The notes under the pieces: generated by a model
Told to the model about the DNA's origin: nothing
Databases searched by the model: none
The model's input: only the letters and a program-made list of their open reading frames with translations
Source of the DNA: Dendrocalamus latiflorus
Taxonomy: Eukaryota; Streptophyta; Magnoliopsida; Poales; Poaceae
Assembly: GCA_017311315.1 (NCBI GenBank)
Contig: CM029669.1
Coordinates: forward strand, 18,077,102-18,141,101
Reading direction: 5' to 3'
DNA: 64,000 nucleotides
Made by a program: the position numbers and the translations under genes
Shown: one piece after another, positions 49,126 through 61,296 of the stretch
Position numbering within the stretch: position 1 is the first letter of the stretch
How the letters are laid out: every line of letters begins with the position of its first letter

Positions 49126-50079
49126 TTCTAATCCTAATTCTATTTCTCTTTGTTGGCTAGCCTCAAGAAATGCTAGCCATACCCTCTGAAACAAGTAGAA
49201 ACATAACACGTACATGTATACATCTAATTTGCATTCATTTCAGAAACAAGAACATCTATTTCACAAATCAATTAACTAAAATGAAATAAATTAACCTGCA
49301 TGAACAAATACACATGTACCATTAAGTTCAATCTTATTTCAAATAAGTTCACTATATATTGTGGAACTTCCCATCTTCTCTTACGACCTGAGACATCATG
49401 AAATACACACATTGTCCTCGAATTTTTTAGAGGTAGACCTGTTGTAATGCAGTTGTAACGATAGTCACAACCTATCTGTAGGAAGATCAATGTTGTGCAT
49501 ATATATAAATTGATAAGTATGAAATAATTATTGCAAGATTAACAAACCTAAGAATCATTGGTCTTCGTGAAATGGAATAGTAGTTCCATGTTGTGGCAAA
49601 CATAGAATCCACAGGTGTTGCCCGGTGGCTACTGGTGGAATTGCAAAAATAGAATTTGTTAGTTCGAGAGGCATTACTACCAAGTGTTATATAGGATTAA
49701 TGTGTACTAGTGAATACCAAATAAATCTATATTGTGTTGTAGGGCATTGATCCCTCCCTTGGATTTTCGTACGATAGAATGTATGAGGCAAATGACCTAC
49801 GTGATTTGAAAAGGTTAGCCTTAGTCATTGCGAAGGAAAGAAAGACTACAATAGAATTCTCTATGGAGGAAATATATTTACTTATCAATTAATTGTTGGA
49901 CAACTGTGAAATAGGTTTTATACTTTTTTAGAAAATCAAGGTATATTATTTTGTTCCATTTTGGTATAATTATAATTAGAATCCAGTGGAACCTACACAG
50001 GTATACCGTCATCGTTATTAAACCTAAGTTCGTGTTGATTATAAAGTACAATCAATAAGTATAGCCACTAGTGCAGCAC
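49126..50079. other. CACTA internal sequence, no coding recognised
   Basis: AT-rich sequence between the left subterminal array and the second transposon gene. No domain was recognised. It may contain 3' UTR or intron sequence of the minus-strand gene. Confidence 0.5.
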
Positions 50080-52200
50080 TTACCCCTGGTTGTAGGGCAT
50101 AAGTATGAATTCTTTGTTGTGGTGAGCCTCCAATGTCTTTGTCATGTAATTGTCGATGAATGATGCATTCTCCTTGATGACATCCATAGAGACCAAGTGT
50201 CGGTCGAGGAAACCTACCGGTGATTTCTTTAATGTGGCTTCAGTAACCATGTGTATACACACGCACAAATACAAAAACAATGAGTTATATATGACATTTA
50301 TCGGTATTACATGAATGTAGACTATGATTGCACACATTTACAGTATCCAGCATCGAATGAGTCAGACGTTGAGTTGGAAGAGAAAGAACAAGTCCTCGAA
50401 GGTCACCGTGAAGACACAGTCATTAATATCATGCTAAAGATGATGCGGCCTGAACTCATCGTTGTCTCTCCAACTTGTTAGTCTGTTCCATGTACTATGC
50501 ATGCAATCTTTGGCAAACCAGTCCTAAGGTTTGGAGACGCTCTATTAGGATGACCAATGGCTCGTCTAGCATAAATTTCTAGGCCAACGGCAAGTAGGGG
50601 ATATCATCAGTGTTTTTTAGTTTGCCTTTGCCACCTCGGTTGTTAGAGGTCGACTTCACGGTAGTCGACCGTGCATGAGATGTAGATGCATCACATCCTT
50701 GTCGGTCGGTGTAGGTAGCACCAGTGCAGATAGCTATGGATTGGCACTAATATAGATAGCTCCTGTGGCTTGGCATCGGTGCAGATAGCTCCCGTGGACA
50801 TGGACCGGTGTAGGAGCCTCCAGGCAGATGTCCCTCTTGGGGCACTAGATGAATGTTCCAATGGCTTGCCCTAGAGTCATAACCTCGTCATTTGGGGGCA
50901 TCTGCAGCGGGACGACATCAAAATTGGCATGAACACCGTCCACATTTACTTTTGTGAAAATTGGCGCTAGAGTTACACTGTGCACCAAAGCCCAGGCACG
51001 AGATGGATAGCCTAGCCCCAAGTAGCGTATAGGGCAATGGAGGCATATCTTACTTGGAGCTTGCACTTCGTAACTACCTACATAACAATACAAAATTAGC
51101 TACTCCAATAGGTCTATCAATGGATTGAGCATTCCAGAGATAATAATTATTACTAGAACGTCATCGACAGAAAATCTATTGTCACTTTCTAAGGTAGGGT
51201 TAGACGCGTAGCTACTCCGATGGTTGAGGGCTGGCTAGCACAGGAGCGACAGCAGCTTCTAACTGATTTTCCCTAAACCTTTACATCTCATCTCTGATGG
51301 CATCAACGATGTCCCCTCTAAGGAATGCCTTAATTTTCTCTCGTACCCATGCCTTGCACTTGGCTTTGGCTGTCTTTTTACTCCGATACGTTTCGGAATC
51401 CTCTAAGAAACCATCTTTCCAAGGAATATAAAGACCAAGACCTCTCATGCGACCTAGATACTCCTTATTTATCAAGGCCACGGAGCGTATATCTCTCTCC
51501 CTGATTGCCTGAAATGAGCCTTGTTTAAGGGAAGATTCTACACTCAACGCTTCCTGCAAAAACCCAACGTGTCATTTCACTTCCTATGAAGTTATGAAGA
51601 AATTACAAACTAGGTAGTTCGATATCTCACCAGGCGGTGGGATACTTCCTCGTCTGTGGGGTTTTGAAAGAAGATGGCCCCCGATGACATGGTAGATGAT
51701 CTCGCTCTTATCCAGTTTCGGGTGCAGTCATTAAGGATCCCGGCAAATGACGGGGAGGCCACCTGCAGGATTGCATGCTCTTCCTCATTCCTCCATTGCA
51801 GGATTTTACCCGCACACCCAGTGGTGTAGAGTCTACGGGGGTGCGTGTTTTTGCCTGCCATTGCGGTTCTAGGAATGGATACTTCTGGAAGGGCGTTAGA
51901 TCCTTCTCCATGTATTACTTGATAAGCATGCTTTTGATGTTCTTCCACACTTTTCACACCGCTAGCAATGCATGTCGTTGCACGGAGGCCTGGTGTTATT
52001 CCGGGATCTTGAACAATCAAAAAATTTCCGTCACTAGCTCATTTTTTCGAACTTCGGTCACATTCTTCCATGAATCATACGTGATCTCAATCTGTTCCTG
52101 TGCAACTATTCTAACCATTCTCTTAAATGCGGTCACTGCTTGGCAAGGATTGAGAGAGATCCCAGATGCAACGACATCCTAATGGTAAATCGGCCCTCAG
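50080..52200 (-). pseudogene. CACTA second gene (plant transposase with Ulp1-like C-terminus), decayed
   Basis: Minus-strand blocks in order: about 52180-51610 with LNPCQAVTAFKRMVR, IEITYDSWKNV, HPRRLYTTGCAGKI and NWIRARSSTMSSGAIFF; 51559-51281 with ALINKEYLGRMRGLGLYIPW followed by a charged, coiled-coil-like segment; and about 50260-50080 with PVGFLDRHLVSMD and HHNKEFILMPYNQG. These match the plant Ptta/En/Spm transposon protein with a Ulp1-type cysteine-protease-like end. Stops and frame changes separate the blocks, and the catalytic region beyond PYNQG is not visible. The blocks may partly be real exons. Confidence 0.78.
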
Positions 52201-52981
52201 GCCTTTTCAATAGTTCTCTTCTATAATGCTTGGATTTTCCAAATGATGGTGCATTACAAGCATCAGATGACGATGACGATGACTAAGAATGAGCAGACGA
52301 CATCTTCACAAGATAATACAAGTGACGAAAAAACAGAGAGTACTAGTGAATCGGCTGCCAGTAACACATGACAATAAGAATCAATTCGAGCCTTGCCCCT
52401 ACTGCCTTCTTGGTGGCTTGGATTTTTTGCAAATTAGATGATTTTAGCAATAATTTTAGGTTAATTCCAAATCCAAATATTAGCAGTAAAGCATATATCT
52501 AGAAATATGTAAATGACATGAAGATAAACCAATTATATCTCAAAATAGATAAAACATTCAAATCATTAACACAAATAATATGCTGAACTGTATAGGAAAG
52601 TGGGCATTTATGAACTATATATTGCACAGATTAAAGTTGTGAATTTGCTCTCAGTTGAGGAGTTACACAAGATTAAATCTTGGCGTTCTTCCACACTTGT
52701 CAATGTATCAATAATCAAAGTGTCTATCTCTTTACTATTCTGCTAGTCCGACTATGTATAAATTACCTCAGATAAGAGGCAAAGTCAATTGCATGCTATA
52801 AGGATAAATAAAAACAAAGAACTGCTACTGTAGTGCCAATAGAGTTTGGCAATAATTGAAAGTATATAACAGATATATGCTACTGTGGTATCAATTGAAT
52901 TCAGCAATAACCAGGATAGTAGTAAACTATACAAAATAGAAGTATCTATCTTAGCAATCGACAAAATCAAAAGCTAGCATA
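52201..52981. other. CACTA internal spacer
   Basis: AT-rich, no coding region recognised. It lies between the second gene and the 500-bp tandem duplication. Confidence 0.5.
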
Positions 52982-54035
52982 ATACTTCAATTGATAGCCA
53001 TAGTGATCTATAGTAAAAACAAGTTTCCTCATCAAGTAATCTCAAAAAACCCATAATTTATTATGCAAAAGTCCTCCCAGTGCTAGTACTATTCACAGAT
53101 TTTCAATGATAATGAACTGAACTACTAGCATGATAAACTTTATGCAGGATAGAAATTTCAGAAAGTAAAAACTCACTGGACAGTGGCAATCTAAGCCACT
53201 AAGAAGGCGGGAGGGGCAAGGCTTGTCACAAGAACAATCTACCCCATGAGGCCATGAGCCATGAGAATAGAGCAAAGCACTGAGGTCATGACCCGAGTTA
53301 ACTACCTTGCTCGGGGAGGAGGCGCATCGGGGAGGAGGGCTACATTCTCAGGGAGGAGGGCGGCATGCTCGGGGAGGTGGTAGCGGGCTCGGGGGAGGAG
53401 GCGGCATGCTCGGGGAGGAGGCACACCAGGGAGGAGGCAGCGGCTCGAGAGAGGAGGTGCTCTAGCGAGGAGGCGGCGGCTCATACTTCAATTGATAGAC
53501 ACAGTGATCTCTAATATGACAAATTTTCTCATCGAGCAATCTCAAAAAGCCCACAATCTATTATGAAAAAGTCCTTCCAGTGCTAGTACTACTCACATAT
53601 TTCCAAAGATAATGAACTGAATTGCTAGCACGACAAACTTTATGTGGGATAGAAATTTCAGAAAGTAAAAGCTCACTAGAAAGTGGCAATCCAAGCCACC
53701 GAGAAGGCAGGAGAGGCAAGGCTTGATGCAAGAACGATGTACCCCATGAGGCCATGAGCCATGAGAACAAAGCAGAGCACTAAGGTCATGATCGGGGTAA
53801 CTACCTTGCTCAGGAGGAGGCGCATCGGGGGTGGGGGAGGGCAGCGTGCTCGAGGAGGAGGGCGCTGTGCTCGTGGAGGTGGCGGCTGGCTCAGGGGAGG
53901 AGGTGGTGTGCTCAGGGAGGAGGCAATGGCTCAGGAGAGGAGGCGTGCCAGCGAGGAGGCAGCATGCTCTGGGAGGAGGTGGTGGCTCGTGCTCAGGGGA
54001 GGAGGTGGCGGCTCGTGCTTGAGGAGGAGGCAGCG
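52982..54035. repeat. About 500-bp tandem duplication with GGGGAGGAGG minisatellite
   Basis: Unit 1 is 52982-53482 and unit 2 is 53483 to about 54035. Both begin ATACTTCAATTGATAG and share CAGTGCTAGTACTA, GATAGAAATTTCAGAAAGTA and CCCCATGAGGCCATGAGCC. Each ends in a G-rich minisatellite of CTCGGGGAGGAGGC-type units, expanded differently in the two copies. Chance frames in the minisatellite are not genes. Confidence 0.88.
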
Positions 54036-54089
54036 GGAGTCTAAGTGCGTGGGAGCATGAACAAACTCTAGAATCCGAATATGAATTGG

Positions 54090-54262
54090 TTGGACATCAC
54101 AGATGGTTCTAAATTATAACCATCTGTGATAATACACATCGTAGATGGTTCTACTTTAGAACCGTCTGTGGTAAATTCAAATCACAGACTGTTCTACTTT
54201 AGAACCATCTGTGATAAATTCACATCACAGACGGTTCTACTTTATAACCATCTGTGATACTC
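54090..54262. repeat. Internal block of the CACTA palindromic motif
   Basis: Four tandem units of about 43 bp read TCACAGA(T/C)GGTTCT...AGAACC(A/G)TCTGTGATAA. The motif is the same as at the element ends but lies 2.7 kb inside. This may mark the end of an older nested CACTA element or a transferred end. Confidence 0.88.
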
Positions 54263-54315
54263 AATTCACATATATATATATCACACATTCATTCTCATAT
54301 ACATAAATGCAACTT

Positions 54316-54328
54316 CACACACACACAC

Positions 54329-54386
<58 letters not shown>
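54316..54386. repeat. Compound (CA)n-(TA)n microsatellite
   Basis: A (CA) run followed by CATACATACATA and then a TA run, with similar CATTCTCATATACATAAATGCA phrases on both sides (about 54287 and 54393). Confidence 0.93.
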
Positions 54387-54388
<2 letters not shown>

Positions 54389-54479
54389 TACATGCATTCT
54401 CATATACATAAATGCAAATACATAACATATAACACATAAACATTTCATTCATCATTCCACTTGCTTATTTCCTTTAAAA

Positions 54480-56175
54480 ATTAGCTCTTCATGATGACCG
54501 ACGTGTATGTAGCTAGTTTCGTCACATTGTTCTTCCTTGACCCTTCTGTCATTTCCAAAAGGAGGCAACTCATCAAATTGATTATATTTTTTCTCATCTA
54601 CTACATTCTCAACTTCGACAATTCTTCTTTTTCTATGAAGAACTATGTGGCACTTATTATTTGCCTAGTCGGTTACATAGAAAACTTGAACAAGTTAGTT
54701 AGCGAGTACAAATGGTTCATCTTTGTATCCAACATGTCTGAGGTCCACAGTAGTGACACCATACTTGTCGACCTTCACCTGTAGAAGATAGACCCAATGG
54801 CACCGAAACAGGGAGATCTTGATAAGCACATAGCCGAGCTCCTAAATCTCCTCTATGAACCCACAGTAGGAGCTCCTCAGCCCATTAGTACTGAACATAT
54901 CTAAACATACACTGCTGTTCTGGTTAATGCTCTTGACATACACTCTCGGTATCATCTAAACAGTGAGTATATGCTTTCGCCCCTTTTGTATTTTGGCTCG
55001 ACAGGTTAAAAGGGGCAAGATAATCATTTATGGTGCAGAATAATAAGGAGCATATAGTAAGTTCTCTTGTTTGTACGCATTCTATACTTGTACCCCTTCG
55101 ATCCATAGTATTTTAGATCTTCCACCAATGGTGCTAGGTACACATCAATATCATTCTCAGGTTGCTTCGGCTCTTGGATAAGTATCGACAACAAAATATA
55201 CTTCCGCTTTATACACAACCAAGGAGAAAGGTTGTAGATGCAGAGAGTCACGGGCCAAGTGCTATATTGGCTGCTCATGTTACCGAAAAGATTTATTCCA
55301 TCTGTACTCAATGCAAACCTTATATTCCTCAGTTCTACATCGAAGTCTGCAAACCTCATATCGATGTTTCTTTACTAAGTGGAATCAGCAAGGTATCTTA
55401 GTATTCCATTTTTCTTATGCTCCTCTGAGTGCCAACACAACAGTTTTGCCTCCTTTAGGTTCACAAAAATCCGCTTCAAACGGGGAATTGCAGGAAGATA
55501 CCATGCAACCTCAGCAGAAGGTCATTTTTTCATCTCTATTCTCTCGCCATCATCTGATTGATTTTTACGCTTGCATCGGGATGCGTTACACACTGAACAT
55601 ACATGCATGTTTGCATACTCTTTACGATAGAGGATACAGTCGTTTGGATATGCATGCATTTTTTTCTACTCCCATTCTCAATGAACAAAGACCTTCTTGG
55701 AAACTCTTTATGACAGAGGATACAGTCGTTCAGATATGCATGGTTTTGGGCAACTCATTTCCCTCCGGAAGCATGTCCGCTAAAAGACCTAACATCACTG
55801 TGAAACTCTTGACAGACCAATCGTTGCTTGCCTTCAATTTCAGCAATTCAAACATGGCTAATAACCTCGTGTACTTCGACTTGCAGCACATGAATAATGG
55901 TTTCTTCGAGTTCTCCATCAAGCCTCATAATTTAACGTACCCTCTCTCATCATAGTTCCCTTCTGCATTGTGAAACATATGATCCAGATTGTTATCATGC
56001 AGCATATCCAAATCGAAACCACAATCAATATCATCCGATGGCATATCGTTGACTTCATCGGCGATGTCATTATTACTACATTCCTGTATAATATACTCTT
56101 CACTATTACTAGTCCAACGTGCATACCCCTTCGAATTAAGTGTGCTTCAATCTGCTCTCGGTTCCCAGCGTACAT
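54480..56175 (-). pseudogene. CACTA TNP2-type transposase, decayed
   Basis: Reading the minus strand: the N-terminal acidic part is at about 56140-55950 (GYARWTSNSEEYI, DNNLDHMF); then KASNDWSVKSFTVMLGLL and DMLPEGNELP (55921-55730); a Cys-rich part with CNASRCKRK (about 55600); PAEVAWYLPAIPRFKRIF-like text; and the family signature RFALSTDGINLFGNMSS, STWPVTLCIYNLSPWLC, NDIDVYLAPLVEDL (55359-55100). TINDYLAPFNLSS follows, then the C-terminal block DKYGVTTVDLRHVGYKDEPF and KRRIVEVENVVDE (54780-54500). The usual sequence between the last two blocks is missing, and there are several stops. This is transposase_21/TNP2, the DNA-cutting protein of En/Spm elements, now inactive. Confidence 0.88.
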
Positions 56176-56629
56176 CCAGCTTTGATCCTACGTTACGCAT
56201 ATAATTTAGTATTGAATATTGAATTAGTTAATTAGTATACTAAATATATATGCTCTAAAGTAGCTATATGTAGCAAGAACAATTAATTGAATTGAATTAA
56301 GTAAAATAGACTATGAATTGACTAAATCCTAAACCATGCTAGATGTAAATAATCTTATCTATACATCAAGTTAGATCTAAACCATCTTCAGGTCTCCTTA
56401 CACAAAAAGCTAGATCTAAAATATAATGCAATTAGGAACAAATTATTAACCATAGATAGTCAAGAACTTAATGGATCTACAATCACTCTTACCAAATCTG
56501 TGGTCTCCTTTCACCAATGGCCGCAAAGCCCCACTTCCTCAAAGTAGCAACATGTGAAAAACAGATCTGGAATTTAAAACAGATCTGTGAGGTTCGACGG
56601 ATCTGCAATTAATAAGTGAAATTATCACT

Positions 56630-56935
56630 AATGGTTTTTAATACAAATTGTCTGTGATGACTTAATTATCACAGACGGTTTTTAATACAAACCGTCTGTG
56701 AAGTATTACAGATAGTTTAAATAAAAAACCGTCTATGATATTGGTAATACTACATATGGTTCTTATTAATAACCGTCTGTGATACTTCACAGATGATCTT
56801 CACCATGAACCGTCTGTGATATTTCCTCTTAACAGATGGTTTTTTACCTCTGGCAGCAACACAAACGGTCTCTAAACCAAAACCGTCTGTGATTGTATTT
56901 AGTATTGTTAGTTTTGGTTAACCGTCTGTGATGGG
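56630..56935. repeat. Subterminal palindromic repeat array, right end of CACTA
   Basis: About six units of TCACAGACGGTTTTTAAT-type half-sites facing ACAAACCGTCTGTGA half-sites, decaying towards the terminus. It mirrors the left-end array. Confidence 0.9.
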
Positions 56936-56965
56936 GCATTTAGTATTAGCCTTTTTGTAGTAGTG

Positions 56966-59539
56966 GAGGCCAATCAGAGAAGAGGAAGGAGGGAGGAAGG
57001 AAGGAGGAAGAGAGAAGAAAATGAGTGGGGCCCAGCTAGAAGTGAAATGGGGAAAAAGAGAGAAAAAGAATGCCAACAAGAATTGGATTTTTGAATTTTA
57101 TTTGCATTTCCCATTCGAGATTTGAATTTGAATTCGAATTTGAACTCTCGGCATCCAATTACGTGGATGAGAATTTTAATATCCCTTTGTTTTCACTCTT
57201 CATTTAATTTATGTTCAGATATTGATTTTTTATTTGAAATCCAATTTCAAATTATACTCAAATTATTTTCCAATTATTTGGCTCTTGATTTCAGGTTTTA
57301 TTTTTTATTTGATTTGAATTTGTCAAAACCAACTCGAGGTTCTTAAATAAACATGAAAATTTTAAATAACACTGAAAAGCAATAAAAGATTTCAATCTTT
57401 CACAATTTCAATAATTCCCAAATTACATCGACACTGCAGATAGAGAGATTTAACAGGAAAGCAATCTCAATGCGGTCGATCGAAGTGGATTCCTTTGGTT
57501 TGAAGCGAAGGGCAAGCTGGTCATGCATGAGCTTTATGTGTGTGTGTGGAACAGAAGGTGGGGAGAAAATTGCGTTAGCCCTTCTACCCCGGGTGGGTCC
57601 TCACATTCCTTTTAGCATTACCAAACACATTGCACAGTGGCCTCCCTCCCCTTGTGTTGCGTCTGGTCGATCCATCAATTTACAGGGGGGACCCTTCATT
57701 ATTTTTTGTTTTTCTTGCCCACACAACCAAACTCCATTGCATCTAGTCCGATTGACTTTAATTTGCTGGACCAGTTTTTGTTGAGCTGTAGATTTAGATA
57801 TGTCTAGAGGAACTGATGCAGTTGAAGAGTAATTAGTAGGAAAGTGACTCTTGTAGTTGTTTTATTGCATTGTGAAAGTTACCCACTAAGTACAAGGTTA
57901 ATTGCTGTATTGAATGACAGTAAGTAGAAAAGTGCATCCTGTTCTCCAGTAGCTTAAGCCTTTTAGGTGAGATAGTTGGCGTGTGAAATTCAGTACTAGT
58001 ATACACTGGCAGGGTCCTATCAGTTAACTGAGACCTTGTTGAACTACTGCAACTGAAGTTTTAATTAATCATTGAGTCCCATAGGGGCATTGATTTGATT
58101 ACTCTCAAGGGGGATGTTTTGCAGCTGGATGGAGATCATGCGCTGATCCCCTCCTTGTTTGCTCTTCCTTGTATTGATCTTTTCCAGAGCTTCTGTGCTC
58201 CTGTCCTGATACAGTTATAAAGCAAGCGAACCCCACAAAATTCCTTAGCCTAACAATGCAACATGTGTCCCCATGTCGTCCAAACCTCTAGACAGCGGTC
58301 TAACTGCCTAACAACGCAACATTTGTCCCCATGTCGTCCAAACCTCTGTACAGCAGTCTTAACTGCTGGCGCTGTATCCAATTATGTTGTAGACAGTGGT
58401 TAAGAGTTGTTTGCCTTCAACTTGTTAGTACTTCTATCTCATGCAAACACAGATGTGGTCAAGCAAAAAGGCTAGGGTCAGAAAAAAAAGGCAGTCAAAC
58501 TCTCTGTTTTTTTGACACAACCATGTTCAGACAAGATTTAGAAGTACGGATGGGTGACTTCTAAGCAAGCCTGCTTGATGTATACTAGGGATATTCAAGT
58601 GTGACATTTGTAACTTTTCACTGGCTGTGTACTTCCACATCTGTTTTGGCCTGTTTCCCCATTTACCATGAGCGGCCTCTCATGTACTTCTAACTTTATG
58701 GTAACACTGCACTACTAGCCTACTGTATCAGTATGTGTTTCAGAATTCAGATTACGATGAGACATAGCATAATGAAGTGAAATACACATGCTATATATAC
58801 ATCCTCTATCGATCGTACAATGAGGGCCGGCGTCCGGGTAACACTGTATCCGGTCTGTAGCTCCCACCAATCTCATAATTCTCTGGCCCTCTCAATATTA
58901 ACTGAGTCTCTAGCTACTTGCTTTGGCAAATCTTGTTAATCTGACAATTTCTTTCAGTACATTGCTGCATGTAACACGCTTACTATATGTATTGCAGATT
59001 ACATGCACATGCATGTCAGTCATAAGATCTAAAAGAAGATTTGTAGACTGTATTTTTTTTCTCTGTCAATTTCAGGCCTACCGTCTCAGAATTCATCCGG
59101 TGTTCAAACTCCTACAGCTAGGAGAAACATGTAATTTTTCAAGAGAAGATAAAACAAGTCATACATATAATTTGTTCTCTCTTGAGTCTCGATCAACGAG
59201 GAAGCCAGTACTGCTCCATCTAATGAGGACCTTGTCATTAATATGCTAGCTATAATGCCAAAGAGCATGTACGTTGTGCATGTGTCCTGTCTAAGCTAAC
59301 ACAAAGCAAAATGCAGGTACGTACAGGCGAACCCAGCGAGCTCGAGCGTGCAAATAAAACCTTCCATTTGGAGCCTAGCTAGCTAGCGGCATGCAAAGTA
59401 CTGCTACTTAACTGGCAAAGCACGTACGTACCTTATATATTCCAAATGATTTAACAAATAATTAAACACTAATCAATTGGCCTTACAAGCGTCGAAAAGG
59501 CCTCTACCTCGAATCCTTTTCGGAAACATGACAAGTGCA
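56966..59539. other. Intergenic, no gene supported
   Basis: AT-rich sequence without a recognised gene. ACAACGCAAC/CAATGCAACATGTGTCCCC phrases repeat near 58253-58345 (TGTCCCCATGTCGTCCAAAC occurs twice about 62 bp apart). Frames at 57470-57784 and 58331-58564 show no family resemblance. Confidence 0.5.
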
Positions 59540-59989
59540 TATAAAAAACCCCATTATACCCGGGGGAATGCCCGGGCGGGCGCTCGGCCACGTCCCCCCG
59601 CCCGCGCGCTTCGGCCGGTGCGTGGCGGGGGATTTCGGTACGGCCGGGGGAGGGAGTTTCCTCGTGTTTTCCAGAAATTACGTACAGGTCTTTTTTTCTC
59701 ACAAAGAGGTCCTTTTTCCTCGCGAAGAGGTCCCTGTCGTTTTTTTACGCTTTTCCCCTGAAAACGCCCCTCCAATTTACAGGATGGCGCCCCGCGGTTT
59801 TCTAAATTACGTACGGGTCCTCGTTTAGTTACATACAGGCCCTTGAATTTTTACGAAAAAACCCTTTATCTTTTCCGAAAATACACATGTGCTCTGGATT
59901 TTTTTAAAAAACTCCTCACGAATTATCGCCCCTTTTACTTCGGTGCACACGGTGGCTGACGCTGCGTATCGCCGTGCCTATCAGTCTAG
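59540..59989 (+). mobile_element. Mini-Helitron, copy 2
   Basis: Closely related to 61297-61758 along its length: TTTCGGTACGGCCG, AATTACGTACAGGTC, CTCGCGAAGAGGTCCCTG, GGATGGCGCCCCGCGG, TACACATGTGCTCT and CTCACGAATTATCGCC. It ends with a decayed hairpin and CTAG followed by T. The 5' end is less certain than in the other copies because the TC is not preserved. Confidence 0.78.
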
Positions 59990-60151
59990 TATGTTTAAGA
60001 CCAGGAAAAAACCAATCATGAGGCAGAAAAAAAAATCAGCAGACACCAATTTAATCGAGAATAGACAGATTACTAGTTTATTTATGTATGCTTCTGCATT
60101 GCGCGTCGTGGTCTGAACGGGAGGTGCCCTATATAAAAATAAGCACCGTAA

Positions 60152-60457
60152 GAGCAAGTACAATAATGGTCTTATAGCTAAGCTAGTCAACATTTTTGCT
60201 GATGTGGAGGAGAGAAGAGAGGAGAGAGAGGAGAGCTTGGCTCTCATGCAAGCAACAAGCTGCACACGGGAGCCTATGCAGTGGTGGGCCCAGATAATAA
60301 ATGTATGTGAGGAGGAGTAGGAAAGAGAATGTGAGACTTGGTACCATATAATAATAAAAAAAACTTTTGTAGACAAATAGAAGACAAACTATTGTATAAC
60401 TTGACTCTTATAACTTGACTTATAGCCAAGCACTTGGCTCTATTATTGGACTTGCTC
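60152..60457. mobile_element. Tourist-like MITE
   Basis: A 306-bp element with ends GAGCAAGTACAATAATGG and, inverted, CTATTATTGGACTTGCTC. TAA flanks both sides (60149-60151 and 60458-60460). Same terminus as 44932-45204. Non-coding. Confidence 0.9.
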
Positions 60458-60460
60458 TAA

Positions 60461-60814
60461 CGTTGTACGTTACGCACGAGGTATGCCGTGCAGGCAGCAC
60501 AGACCCCCGCCTGAGGGAGCTGCAGTACCAAGGACAGAGCGGTGTGTAGTGATGCCATGTAGCCGCCCAGTGGACTGCTGGTGCTTGCACAGCTACGCAC
60601 ACCCTAGTGAGAGAGCAACTGTAGAGGGGGTCAATGATGCCACCGATTGAGTTATGGAGTATGAAACAAGTGTCTTCAATACGGTGAATTTGTGTTACTT
60701 TTGCCAAATGTAGTACCAGATGAAGTGGTACTTTAGTAGTTTAATTAGTTGATTCAGAACTGATCAGAGCCAATCTTGAATTTTGGTAGTTTCAGTAAAC
60801 ATGTGGTTAGATAT
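60461..60814. other. Intergenic spacer
   Basis: No gene or element recognised. A minus-strand frame at 60420-60707 overlaps the MITE end and is not convincing. Confidence 0.5.
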
Positions 60815-61080
60815 ATGGTCTGATTTATTTCGATTTGAGTTTCTGGTTTTTGATTTATTTTTTATTTTTTATAAATTTTATCTATTTTTGGTTTTTTAGC
60901 TTTTTTTGCTAATTCTTTTTTTTGTATTTGTTTGCGTTATCCGTGATGGGCTAACATATTTTTTCTATTTTTAAATTTAGTTACGTCAAATAAGTCATCA
61001 TCAACTACAATATAATTTTAGCTAGCTACAGCGCAATTTCAACTATAAACCAATTTATTCTAACCCAACCGAGCGGCACC
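60815..61080 (+). repeat. AT-rich MITE-like repeat family B, copy 3
   Basis: Contains ATAAATTTTATCTATTTTTGG, GTATTTGTTTGCGTTATCCG, TGATGGGCTAACATA, TATTTTTAAATTTAGTTACG, and CAACCGAGCGGC at its end, collinear with 39465-39730 and 61930-62190. Confidence 0.75.
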
Positions 61081-61296
61081 ATATACTAGAAAACTTGTAT
61101 TAATCTCTTGAAGCAAGGATGTTCATGCTTTTTGTGCTGCAAGTAGTACTTGGTTAATAGAGTTGCATCCAGATGTAAAATGACCATTAATCACCATATG
61201 TAGTTGCATAAATAAAATGGAATTACTTAAAATCAAGTACCTGATTTCAACCATCTGTCTTATAATAGTACAACTTAATTACTCTCATCATACCAA

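Larger units (their letters stand above)
48776..56965 (-). mobile_element. Large degenerate CACTA (En/Spm) transposon
   Basis: The left end is CACTACTGCAGAAAG and the right end TTTTTGTAGTAGTG, forming inverted CACTA termini. Both ends carry arrays of a palindromic motif near TCACAGACGGTT...AACCGTCTGTGA (48790-49125 and 56630-56935). Two minus-strand transposon genes lie inside, a TNP2 transposase next to the right end and a second gene downstream, so the element reads right to left. Flanking 3-mers are GGG and GAG, a possible target duplication with one change. Stops, frame changes and an internal deletion mean it is not autonomous now. Confidence 0.9.

Noticed and set aside
53761..54060. Gly/Arg-rich frame of 99 codons
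   Set aside because: It is a translation of the GGGGAGGAGG minisatellite within the tandem duplication.
55311..55955. 214-codon plus-strand frame
   Set aside because: It is antisense to the TNP2 transposase, which is the recognisable reading on the minus strand.
56630..56935. CRISPR-like array of regularly spaced palindromic repeats
   Set aside because: The repeats alternate orientation, vary in sequence and lie at CACTA transposon ends; this is a plant genome.
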